Shown here: positions 31,722 to 42,133 of the stretch, piece after piece | How positions within the stretch are numbered: the stretch's first letter is position 1 | How the letters are laid out: every line of letters begins with the position of its first letter | Source of the DNA: Pseudeuparius sepicola | Taxonomy: Eukaryota; Arthropoda; Insecta; Coleoptera; Anthribidae | Length of the DNA stretch: 64,000 nucleotides | NCBI GenBank assembly: GCA_963920635.1 | Contig: OY987301.1 | Coordinates: 17,402,501-17,466,500 of the forward strand | Direction of reading: 5' to 3' | Notes under the pieces: generated by a model | Seen by the model: the letters and a program-made list of their open reading frames with translations, nothing else | What the model was told of the DNA's origin: nothing | Database searches by the model: none | Made by a program: the position numbers and the translations under genes

Positions 31722-32116
31722 TACTTTTTCTAAAAATTAAGAAATTCTGAAACATCACAAATAAGTTCTCTATGTACTCACCAAGTTTTTTTGGCGTCCA
31801 CTAATGGAACAATAATTTAGTAGTAATTATAATAAAACACAAATTATTTCATGGCGTAAGAATAGGTCAGCCTTAAAACGTAATTCTGAGATAACTACAT
31901 GTTTGTGAACTGTAACACGTTGGTCAAATGCATTTAGCGGCGTAATTATTGCTACTTAAACTCCTACACAAAGCATTCTGCAATTTAAGACGAATGCCAC
32001 TAACAAAGGCATAATGTAGAGAGTAGGCAGAATAGCAAAACGAAAGTTACCTACATTTTCAAATTTAATAAAACAAAACTGATTTATATGCACAGAATAT
32101 ATATATATTAAAATAT
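31722..32116. other. Upstream region of the group B copy 2 gene / downstream of the esterase
   Basis: Contains the inferred 5' UTR exon and promoter of the 30801 gene (donor near 31780). Both genes are on the minus strand, so the esterase ends upstream of the receptor-like gene's promoter with only about 400 bp between. Confidence 0.5.
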
Positions 32117-35100
32117 TTAGAGTTCATCTCTTATATTCAGTAACTTTTCATTTTCTTGGAACGGTAAACTATCCCAAAATTTCCTTTGGCCCAAGACTGA
32201 TATTTCTTCAAGTTTGATATCTTGTGGGCCCTTTATAGTTAGCTGTCTCCAAGGATCTGAAAACTTTTTGGAAAGAGGTTGCCATTCAAATCCTATCTTT
32301 GGCTTGCTAAAAAAGAAAATTTGCAGAACTCAAATTTTATAAAACAATAATTTAGCATTACGAAGCTTTTAAAGCAGGAGTTTGTCTTCACCCTTTTTGC
32401 AATCAAAAGCGGACATTTTCTTACCCAGTTTCCATAAACGAAACCACCATGTCGGTCATAATCTTAGTAACTTGTCTGTCGTTATCTGTGGACAGAGTAT
32501 CCATGTTTGTTTTCAAAATGTAAGATGTATCGTCTCCGTGAGAGACACCTAAAAGAAGAAATATCACACAGTACAGTGTGTATTGGTCCAAAATAAACAC
32601 AAAATTTTGTACCAATATTGTCATTTGTGCCCGATCTAAACTGACTTTTACTTTGTGCACCTCGGTAGTGAAATTTGTAACTATAAACTGGAGATTTAAT
32701 GGCTGCGTTGTGCAAACGGGCTCCCTTTTCTATATCTGCGAGGAAAAGTCTGTCACCAATAAGCTGGAACAAAAAAAATATATAAAATATATAAATAAAC
32801 ATAGTTGTATCTATATATCTCTGTTACTCGATCTTATTGTTTTTCTGAAGAAGCATTCAGATTGTTGGAACCCTATAGATAACTTTTCTATTTAACAGTT
32901 TTTTCTTTGCCAAAAAATAAAAATTTTAAGGAGGGTTAAAAAACCATGAGCTATTTTCGGATATCAGGTACTAAAACTTGCACTTCGCCCCCTCATTTCA
33001 GGGACTAAAATATTTTATTCCCAAGGGAGCAAAACCACATCGGCGTTCGGCTCTATGACTTTATCCAGTTCTCAGTTGCTATTAGATTTCACCTTGAGCT
33101 GAATAATTCTTTAATGCCAAGATACTTTGCAGTGCAGCCGCGAACGGAATTTGTATGTTTGCCATCGTGCTCGTGTACGTTAATTCCTGCTCATCAGCCA
33201 AAATTCACATCAAAGGAACCTGCTGGATTCTCTATATCGCCTGCCCCAATTACCGACTAACTGCGGCCGAATTTGCAAGTGATGCGGTAATGCGTAGCTC
33301 CTGCATACAAGCAGATTATACTTACATATTTGCTCTGGTAAATACCCAATCGCTCACAGCCTGTTCTAGGTATCTACTGGAGATTAGAATTAGAATCCAA
33401 ATCCTATGTGCATGGGGCGCCGCGGCGACGATGTTCGTAGCATGGCGAATTCTTTGGACTGCATGTTTTTCTGCCTATTAACGACCTTGGTTCGATTCGA
33501 TTTTGTTCACACTTGATTTTATTTTACACTTACTGACTCTTCAAAATAAATGAAGTATAGTTTAAGCAAAGTCTAGAGAATACTATCTCTGGACGCTGGT
33601 TTAAATGTACACCAGTGTAGAATCCTTGGTTTAGGACCCCACGACCCCACTGTAGTAGGTGTTTATTAGATAAAGAATATAAATTAAACATACCTCTACC
33701 AATTTGGGGAAAGTCTTCTTGTTTACCGGATTGTCGCCCAAGTAGTGCCTTCGGATTTTTTGGGAAACTTGTTTCTTTAACGTTGGCTCAATAGTGTAGT
33801 TGTAATGTAAGATATGGGGCACTATTTCGTTCCATTTACTGTCAATTTCACTCAAAATGTGGTCATAGTAAAAATCTGAAATTAAGTTAGTTAAGTAGAT
33901 ACTAGTTATATTCTAGGATTCCTAGTCATATATTTGGAGAGTTGACACAGTGAGGGTCTGTTTTTATATAAAATCCTCAGCTTTTCACGTCAGATCGTTG
34001 ACGTTTACTCTAGTCAATTTTAGATAAGGTATTAGAGGCGTGAAGACACCTTATTTAAATTAATTATTAATGTTGTAAAATTACCTAACTTATAAATGAC
34101 AATAATATAGTCACAATTTTTAAAATTAAATTCACGAAAGTTCCATTAATATCTTATTGGTTGTAAGTTGTATAACAATATTCTATCGTTCTTCTATACT
34201 TCTATCTATATAAATCGGGAAGTTGCTAAGGAAGTGTCCTAAAAATAGTGTGCTACTTAGTGGGTCAAACTTCATACAGAGATCACACTTCTATGAAAAC
34301 CATTAGGGAACATTCTTCTTATTTGACTTGTTAGTGCAAATCTAACAAAACTTATTCCTCCGCGTTCATTTTCTCATCGACATTTTATAACCAACTACAA
34401 AATAAATTAGCGCTACGCGCAAAGCTGTATCTTATGTGACGATACCTAATAACAAAGTTATAAAAAAAATAGTTTCATCAATTTTAAGTTGCGGCTTCAT
34501 CTGTGGTTAAATTTCGCGTTAAAAGTTTGTCTAATTTAGATTTCTATATCTGAATAATTACCATATGCTGGATACAATCCCTCTTGAGCAACATACGAAA
34601 TTATCCATGGAACATCGTATACCTTCTTCTGCTTTAAAAGATTGTAAGGATGATCAGGCACCAGAGCATTCGATGACCAAGCACTATCCACAACAGGGGC
34701 AAACGGTGAAAATGGGTTATATAGGAATGGCTAAAAAAACAGGCAAAATTTTACCAAACAATATGTTATCGAGAAAAATAAATAAGTACCTACCTGGAAA
34801 TATTTTACGGCACCAACGATATGTCTTGCTGGTTTTGTTCTTAAACAGTGTACGATTTCTTTCGTGCTGCCAACAGTTGGGCAACCGACAATATCAGCTA
34901 CTTCTTTGGTTCTTTCCAATGGATTTTCCATAAGAACCCATGCATTGAGGGTTAGACCGCTTTGAGAGATGCCTCGATTAAACAAGCCTGTGAAAAATAA
35001 TAATCGGTTGAGTTGTGAATTGTAATTTGGTATCAAGTGTTTTCTTCACCTTTTGATGCAGGTAGCAAATAATGGAACTGAACACTAGCTCCACCGGCCG

Positions 35101-36225
35101 ACATGCCAAATATAGTGATGGAATTTGGGTTCCCTCCAAAAATATGTATGTTTTCTTTGACCCATTTCAGAGCAAGAATTTGGTCTCTCAGTCCATTGTT
35201 TCCCGGGACTTCTTCATCTTCTGTACACAAAAATCCTGAAAGAAGACCTCATGAAACCTCACAGTAGTTGTCATTTGTATATGCCGATTTTACCTAGAGG
35301 ACCAAGTCTGTAATTAAGGTTAACATACACAACGTTTCTGTCCAATATAATTTGTGGACCATATACGGCCCCATAGTTAAACATAAACGCACCTCCATGT
35401 ATGAACACTAATACGTCTAGATTTGCTGTTTGGTCTAACTTAGGAGTGTAAATGTTGACGTACAAGCAGTCTTCATCGCCTAGAATATTGCTGTTTTATA
35501 GAATATATTTTTATTTCGTTTTTAATGCTTTACCGGCCACTTTATGCTGACCTTCATTGAAATGGTCGTACTGTAAGCACTGGAACACAGTTTTTGCCTT
35601 CAAAACACCTTTCCACGGTTCTGCGGGAACAGGCTCCTATAAATAAATCTATAAGTTAACGGAAATAATATAAGTCCATAATTATTAACTTCCAGCTTGC
35701 TATATGTACACAATTTATGTCGCTTATTATCGGGACATTCAGGAACAATTCATTATACATTCTATTAACTTATTTTTGTGCTTAGAGCAAACAATAATCA
35801 ATATCTTATGAAACGGCTTTTTTATTTGTATTTAAATATGTATATTATAATGTTATAAGATTTTTGCAACCCATTTGTTATAACGATAGAAGTATTCCGA
35901 TAATTTTGCGACAATGTAATTTATTTATAAAAAAACAATACCTACCCATTTTCAACCAATATTATAATGAATTTCATACATACCTTGAATCTGTATTCTC
36001 CAATAGGGGGTTTCGCATAAGGTACGCCCTCAAAAGCGTAGAAGGGGTTATTATTTACGGTTTTCAAGATATGACCTTCAATTGGTCCCAAGGGAGTGTG
36101 TACTAGGGGATCTAATATCTTATCTCCCAAAACAACTAAATTACAACGGAAATAGTTTAATAAAATGTCGAAAATGAAATATTTTGCTTACCATGGGAGA
36201 TTAAAAAGGGAAGAACGAATATCAT
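32117..36225 (-). CDS. Secreted type-B carboxylesterase, 11 exons, complete
   Basis: The 556-aa alpha/beta-hydrolase cleaves carboxylic esters; the substrate is not determined. Exons, in minus-strand order: 36192-36225, 35984-36135, 35534-35636, 35294-35479, 35050-35235, 34794-34987, 34562-34730, 33694-33875, 32613-32763, 32425-32548, 32117-32306. All junctions are GT/AG and phases agree; the total of 1671 nt is in frame. The start [15 protein letters not shown] is a short signal peptide. The catalytic triad is Ser204 in GMSAGG, Glu335 in [10 protein letters not shown] and His456 in GVSHGDD. Other family marks are [22 protein letters not shown] (oxyanion-hole region), [10 protein letters not shown] and GNNGLRDQ. 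The GMSAG elbow differs from the GQSAG of juvenile-hormone esterases. This favours an E4/FE4-like or antennal digestive or detoxifying enzyme over a hormone esterase. The position between receptor-like genes shows no functional link. Confidence 0.93.
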
Positions 36226-36636
36226 TGCGAATCGCACTCAAGTAATAATTATTTTAAATATTGTTTAGCCTCTTTTTGGTTGATATCTTATCTATTTGAT
36301 TACTGAATTGCTACTTAAACATTATAAGAGTTTTGTAAGAACAACAGCTAACGCATATTATTAACAACATTAAAAATCGAATTTCAAAATATATTGGACA
36401 ATCTTAAACAAATTATGAATTGTATCCTACTAGCATGAATAATTTTACTTTTTCCATTTTTCCAGATTTATCTATGCAAAAAAGACAATGAATATAATAG
36501 CTATTGTACCAGAATATTACATTGTTAAAGTCATCCAGAAGACTTTAGCAAAGAGTGAAATATTAAAGAGTACATTTTAATTTTAGTAGGTATAATTTTA
36601 AATTTGTGACAAATCTAATGTGTCCATCTTCTATGT
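36226..36636. other. Upstream region of the esterase
   Basis: The promoter of the esterase must lie here. No TATA box can be singled out in this AT-rich sequence and no gene is seen. Confidence 0.45.
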
Positions 36637-36745
36637 AATTCAAATTTATTCAAATTCAAATTTATTGACTACACATGGCAACACATACAATAAATAAAAT
36701 AAAGAATATAACAATAGAAATAGGTACAATAATCAGATAATACTC
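36637..36745 (-). mobile_element. LINE 3' tail remnant
   Basis: On the minus strand the sequence ends in TCAATAAATTTGAATTTGAA-type repeats. This is the characteristic 3' end of Jockey/CR1-class LINEs in insects. The body upstream is missing or unrecognisable. Confidence 0.55.
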
Positions 36746-39157
36746 ATAATTAGTGCGCTGATTACAGGAAAATTTTCTACAACTTATTTTTTTAGGTCGA
36801 AAAATAAAAAACATAATCATTCGTCATTCTATAAAAATATATATGAGTATAGTTGCTACTCACATTTTCCTAAAAAAAATTCCACTTGGATTTAAACTGG
36901 TTTAGACTTTGTTATTAAAGCCCAAAAAATTGTTTTGTAAATTTGTACGTTCCTACGGATATACCTAATACATAATCACAAAACATTATAAGTTCAAATT
37001 AAAATTATACTCGATTCCTCTGAAATGGTTCATTGTATTATTTCATCATTATTACGGCATTCGACACTAACATAGTCTAGTAGTTAATAAATAATGAAAA
37101 AGTATTAATATTTTTTTTGTCACCTTTGATGTATAATTGTAATACACTGTAGCATCCAGAATGAGAAGTAATTTCTAAAAAAAACAATGGAATGTTAAAA
37201 TTTCCTGGTTTATACTATTTCTTTCTGGAAAAACAACTTCTTCCAATTTCCAATATATTTTTGTGACCTTTTCCTCTTCAAAAATAACGGCGATATTGCC
37301 TGGAAACAAAATTCTGGGACACACAATATATTAATCAAGTTGAAACTTTAGTGGAGACAGTTTTTACCGAGACATCTCCAATGGCTGACTTTTCAATTCT
37401 TACTAATTCATTTAGGTTGAAAAGAAAGTTGGAATTGGCGTTCGAACCATACCTATAACTTTCTGCTGAAACGATCTTTTGTATCAGTTTCGCAGTAAAC
37501 AGTTTTAAAACAAATAAATTTAAAAATAATAACAAGGTTTAAAAATAAAATAAGACTAGTCAAAATAATAATAATTAATTAAGGATCTATAGCTTTATCT
37601 AAAAAAACTTTGACACTTGTAACAAAGACAATCGGGATTGTCTTTGATTGTAATAAATCATATTTTTCATTCATCGTATAGGTATTAGTCGGATATTGTG
37701 AAAAATCAATTATTACATAATGGTTCCCCCTTCCCCCGAATCAGCGGCACTGGCACTGCAGATAGATGAAAGAGGAGCACCCTTGAACACATAAAACGTT
37801 TTTTTCGTTAGGGTATTAGGTTAGATGCTGACAATGCATGGACTCCACATCATACTCCAGCGACGCTGCAAATAATATGATTGATTTATATTTTCAGGAT
37901 TAAAAACCTTGTGCTGCTTTCCCACCCTCTATAAAAAATCATTTTCTAGGTAATTGCAAAAAATAATAATAAAAAAAATAATCATCCATTTTATCCAAAT
38001 AAAATATTATCGATATTGGCAAATTTATTGTTTTTTTGACAATCAAGTTATATGATATATGTTTTATACATTATTTCAAAATTTATCAGATTTGGAATGT
38101 AGGTAAATTTTCAAAATTCCTACAATTTTGAAAATGTAAGTTTGAAAATAATTTTCTAAAATATACATTTTCAGATATGTATATCAACTTTTTATTTTGG
38201 TTAAATCGAAGTGATTCACAAAAATCTGTTATCTGTAATCTTCAAAGTTATAATCACTTGGTTCCTTTATTCTTAGCTGTTTCCGTCTTACTTTTTGAAA
38301 GAAGTTCCCAGACAGCACATTTTTATTATTAACATGCTTTAGTTGACTTGCATGTATGTGTGACTTTCTTTTAAGTTATAATGGCATCACTGAAATAAGC
38401 TGACAATTGGATAAAAAAAATCTCTTCTAATACAAGAAATACTAAAAGGATGTTCATATAGAAATCGATACATTTACACTTTATTGGACTTTCAGCCATT
38501 CGTTAACATTCTTAGTCATTTTGTTGAATGCCAAAATTGAATAACACACAACCACAACACACACAAAAATCTTCAAATTTTTTTGATTTTTTTGCTTTAA
38601 CCCACGTGTTGGTTATTATTTATTATTCAATGTGATTTGACTAGCCGGGCAAGAGTAAAGATTTTATTAACAATAAGACAATGATATTTATTTAACAGCA
38701 CACTTGACAAAAGCTAAAATTAGCATCCTTACAATAATTAGGTAAGTAGGTATTATAATTTTGATCAGAGTTATTCTCGGTATTTTAGTAATCTAGTCAA
38801 TTTAATACCTACCTAACCTAAATCACCTCTCTCCCTCTCTCTTATTTTCAACAATATACCTAAAGCGAAATATTTTTTGGCAATAGTAACATGTTTGTAT
38901 AAAATTTCAATATATCCCTTGCATTTATTTACTAATTTATAAATTATAAAAATATTTCATCCCCTTAATTCTGAATATGTACAGTTGATGAAATATTAAG
39001 TTATGCTTAAACTATTAAAACAATTTAAATGACTTTCAGTATTACAGTGGCTCCTTTGGACTCCAGCATAAATCAAAAAGCAACACGAAAGCATACGTGG
39101 CTACTTAGACCCAAATGAATTACACATCTAACAATAAGCATCACAGAGAACTTAAAA
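36746..39157. other. Long AT-rich intergenic stretch
   Basis: Apart from the possible exon pair at 37190-37470 (separate entry), no gene, RNA or element boundary was recognised. The stretch contains short mirrored pieces but no clear target duplications. Confidence 0.4.
37190..37470 (-). pseudogene. Unrecognised possible exon pair or relic
   Basis: Minus-strand frames read ESYRYGSNANSNFLFNLNEL followed by VRIEKSAIGDVS, after a TTTCAG and before a GTAAAA. A second stretch after a TTTCCAG reads NIAVIFEEEKVTKIYWKLEE. The composition looks coding (acidic/basic alternation, few Leu/Phe runs). The phases of the two pieces do not join through the visible splice signals, so this is either a decayed gene or chance. 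A weak resemblance to the N-terminal strands of large lipid-transfer proteins (the vitellogenin/MTP family) was considered but cannot be supported. Confidence 0.22.
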
Positions 39158-39159
39158 TA

Positions 39160-39922
39160 CAGTGTGTCCCCGGATAGGTGTAACTATACTTGTAAACTTT
39201 TTTATTTTCCATTTTTCGGCAAAAAGTCATTCTTTATAAAAAGTTTTGCTTATTTTGAAACTGGGAAATCCAATACCAGATTTTTGAAAAGTTATACAGG
39301 TCGTCCGAAAAGTTCAAAATACTAAAATCGTGTCAAGAGTAAAGTGCTCTTTTTTCAAAGCTAGCAGGAAATGTTATTCGAGAAAGTGGTTTCTAATAAA
39401 ACAAAGGGCCCAAATCTCAGATATTAATAGATTCTAATAAAATTCACGAAATAGTCGATTTTTTTAAATTTGGTTCAAGATATTAAGAGCAATAATGTGT
39501 TATTACGGTTTATCCAGGAGGCATTGGAAAACAAGTAAACATGTAAGCCCTGAAGTGTTTGAGGCGTACCATAGACAGGTTCATCCGATCTGGGTCTGTT
39601 TACAAAAAAGAAACGTCAAAAAGTTAAAAATATAATATTTCTTGAAGTTTATTAGAATCTATTAATATCGGAGATTTGGACCTTTTGTTGTATTAGGAAC
39701 CACTTTCTCAAATAACATTTCTCGCTAACTTTGAAAAAAATAGCACTTTATTCTTGACACGATTTTAGTATTTTAAACTTTTCGCACGCCCTGTATAACT
39801 TTTTGAAAATCTGGGATTGGATTTCCCAGTTTCAAAACAAGCAAAACTTTTGGTAAAGAATGACTTTTTGCCGAAAAATGAAAAATAAAAATGTCTAGTT
39901 ACACCTATCCGGGGACACACTG
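39160..39922. mobile_element. MITE, CAGTGTGTCCCCGGATAGGT ends, TA target
   Basis: The left end CAGTGTGTCCCCGGATAGGT is mirrored by ACCTATCCGGGGACACACTG at the right, with TA on both sides (39158-39159, 39923-39924). The arms extend over 300 bp with scattered differences. The ends match the smaller MITE at 11637-11981. Confidence 0.88.
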
Positions 39923-40191
39923 TATATACTTGAGACCCCTATTTTAATAAGTCATACAGAACATAGTATTATAGAATTATTATGCTCCTGGTTATCTTTG
40001 CAGGTCACTTATTATCTTAACATTCTGCTAACTTATCTTTAAGAATAATATAATAATAAGAACAACAATAATTGAACCAATTTATATTATATACAATTGT
40101 TTGAAACATAAAAACCTTAAAGTACAGATAATCAAAAAATCGAAAATTAATACTGTTTATATAGGAAAAATTTTAAAAATCAAATGAAAAC

Positions 40192-41226
40192 TCAAACTAC
40201 AACCGTTTGCAAGGAACTTTCAATATCCTGTTGACAGTTGTTGTATGTAATTTGATTTTTATTATTCTCTCCACTTTCGTCATCGGATCCCTCATCAATG
40301 TTCTCATTTGCGTACGATCTAACAGACCTTTTAAAGATGTTATCATAAGCCATCTTAAAATGCTTATTTAATTTTCCTAGCAAATAAACCAGTAGGGTAA
40401 GATTGGAGTATGCAATAAAAGAAAGGATGAATTCTATCAGAGTGAATAAAAGAGAAAGAAAGCAATAAACACATTGTGATAATATCAAATAATGTATTGA
40501 AAAAATAAACCAAGAACCTATTATCAAGTTCGATACGTACAGAGCATAAATATTCTTTTTTATTGATATAGAATCTGTACCTTTTCGTTTTGCGGAAACA
40601 TTTATAAATACAAGCACGCAAACGAAAACCAGAACTAGAACGTGAAACCAGATGGAATCTAACAGCCTGTAAAGCTGATTATCTATTACAGCAACGACCA
40701 TTGAAGAGGCTAGGACTAGACAACCTGCCAAATACAAAATCAAAATAGAGTATTTGTGCAGTTTGTCATGCCTTTTTAAAAAGTCGTTATAGTAGGAGAC
40801 TAGATACCAATCCAATGCCATGCCTACAGGGAGAGCAAACATCATTGTGAAAGATACACCCTCGGCGGCTAATAAAAATGGACGGATCGCCCGCGGTGCA
40901 TATAATAATAAGTAGTAAATGGGCGTCAACAAGAAGTAACAAAAATACATGATGACATAATGTTTTATATAAGCGTTCAGTTTTGTCTGTAGCGCTTTAC
41001 ACCTGCACAAGATCACCAAGAGGAACACTCCGGCACCAAGTGACACCAAGCAGGACAGCAGTTTAATTAGCTCAAGAACTAACATGAGGTACTCGAGGTG
41101 GTAGCTATGCCCCACATATATCTCATGTTCGCTTTCTCCTATGGGATCCTCTAGTTCTTGGCTTGCATTCCACTCTAGTTCGCTTATATTCCATGCTTGA
41201 TGCCAAATTTCGGTAGTGGTTTCCAT
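40192..41226 (-). CDS. Divergent 7TM receptor-like protein, group C
   Basis: The product is 344 aa. ATG is at 41224-41226, directly after the acceptor ATTCTTTCAG, so the in-frame leader further upstream is intronic. The N-terminus is acidic with an N-glycosylation site (NIS), seven hydrophobic segments follow, and the 50-residue tail is Asp/Glu/Asn-rich, ending in TVVV, a possible PDZ-binding end. TM2 reads TKLNAYIKHYV…LLTPIYY, aligned with NIYIVN…STPIF of group A and NYYILN…FTPLF of group B. The DRY position is DWY (139-141), the TM2 Asp position is Tyr94, the TM7 region reads SNLTL, and no CWxP is visible in TM6. No Cys is found at the top of TM3. It is the least class A-like member. The tail length and acidity set it apart from the others. 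The function is unknown. Confidence 0.72.
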   Translation of the reverse strand: METTTEIWHQAWNISELEWNASQELEDPIGESEHEIYVGHSYHLEYLMLVLELIKLLSCLVSLGAGVFLLVILCRCKALQTKLNAYIKHYVIMYFCYFLLTPIYYLLLYAPRAIRPFLLAAEGVSFTMMFALPVGMALDWYLVSYYNDFLKRHDKLHKYSILILYLAGCLVLASSMVVAVIDNQLYRLLDSIWFHVLVLVFVCVLVFINVSAKRKGTDSISIKKNIYALYVSNLIIGSWFIFSIHYLILSQCVYCFLSLLFTLIEFILSFIAYSNLTLLVYLLGKLNKHFKMAYDNIFKRSVRSYANENIDEGSDDESGENNKNQITYNNCQQDIESSLQTVVV

Positions 41227-41375
41227 AATCTGAAAGAATATTGGGACGTTAAAGCTTTTCAAATGTTTTTACCTGTAAACATACAGGGTTATATTAATAA
41301 AATCAAATTGATACGGCATTATCCAAAAGTTAAGTAAACTCTAAATTATTCTATTTGTCGATTTCCTTCGATATA

Positions 41376-42133
41376 CACGCTGTCTCAATCGTGTCTCAAT
41401 GTCATAAATAAAACTGATGGTAGAACATCTCATTTTAATCAAAAAAGTTCACAGAAATGTTTAATAAAAAAGACATAGGGTGTTACAGTTTATTATTTAA
41501 AACGGTTTTTTTATTAATATCTCAGAAACGACAGACGATATTCATACACATTTATTTATACATAAAAAATGTGCTCTTTTGAATATGCTAAATATAATAA
41601 ATTAATACATAATTTTCCAAATTATTATTATTCGAAATAACGAGAACCTGTCAAGGAAATTTTTAAAAATGCCTGTTTCTCTCAAACAGTGGAAATTTAT
41701 TTTCTTTCATCAAAAGGGCAAAAAAGTGCTTATAAACGTAGACCCCAGAGTGCGTCGTTTTTCAAATATGCATTTCCCATGTTATCAATTTATTGTTCTG
41801 AGCAGAAACTTGAATTTGCTGGGTTTTCGAAATCCAATAGTTCTAGGGAGAATTGAGAAGAAACAGTTTTTATGGAGAAATGAATGGGCAATTCAAAAAT
41901 TGTTTAGATTTCTTCTTCATTTTATTGCACTTTATTTCAGTTTATTGTATACAAAATTTTAAGTTGTCGTTCTTGATATATTTTTAAAAAACCGTTTAAA
42001 TAAATACATTTTAACACCCTGTGTATCTCTTTTATTAAGCATTTCCGAACCCAAGAACAAATGAACTTTTTTGCTTAGAATGAAATTTTCTACCATCAGT
42101 TTTGTTTATGTTATTTACAACTGGGACACCCTG
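41376..42133. mobile_element. Nested pair of MITEs, TA targets
   Basis: The outer element has a left arm starting CACGCTGTCTCAATC, which shares AACTGATGGTAGAA with the right arm ending GGGACACCCTG at 42133. Inside it, about 41476-42023, a second element is bounded by AGGGTGTTACAGTTTA and its mirror ending TAACACCCTGT, with AAACGG…CGTTT blocks mirrored. One MITE therefore inserted into another. The open frame at 41669-41962 lies in the inner loop and shows no family features. Confidence 0.7.

Noticed and set aside
33155..33481. 108-codon plus-strand frame within an esterase intron
   Set aside because: No family motif, no splice or promoter context, and it lies antisense to a well-defined gene.
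41227..41262. Upstream in-frame start for the group C receptor-like gene (12 extra residues)
   Set aside because: A clear ATTCTTTCAG acceptor lies between that start and the METTTE start, so the extra codons are intronic.
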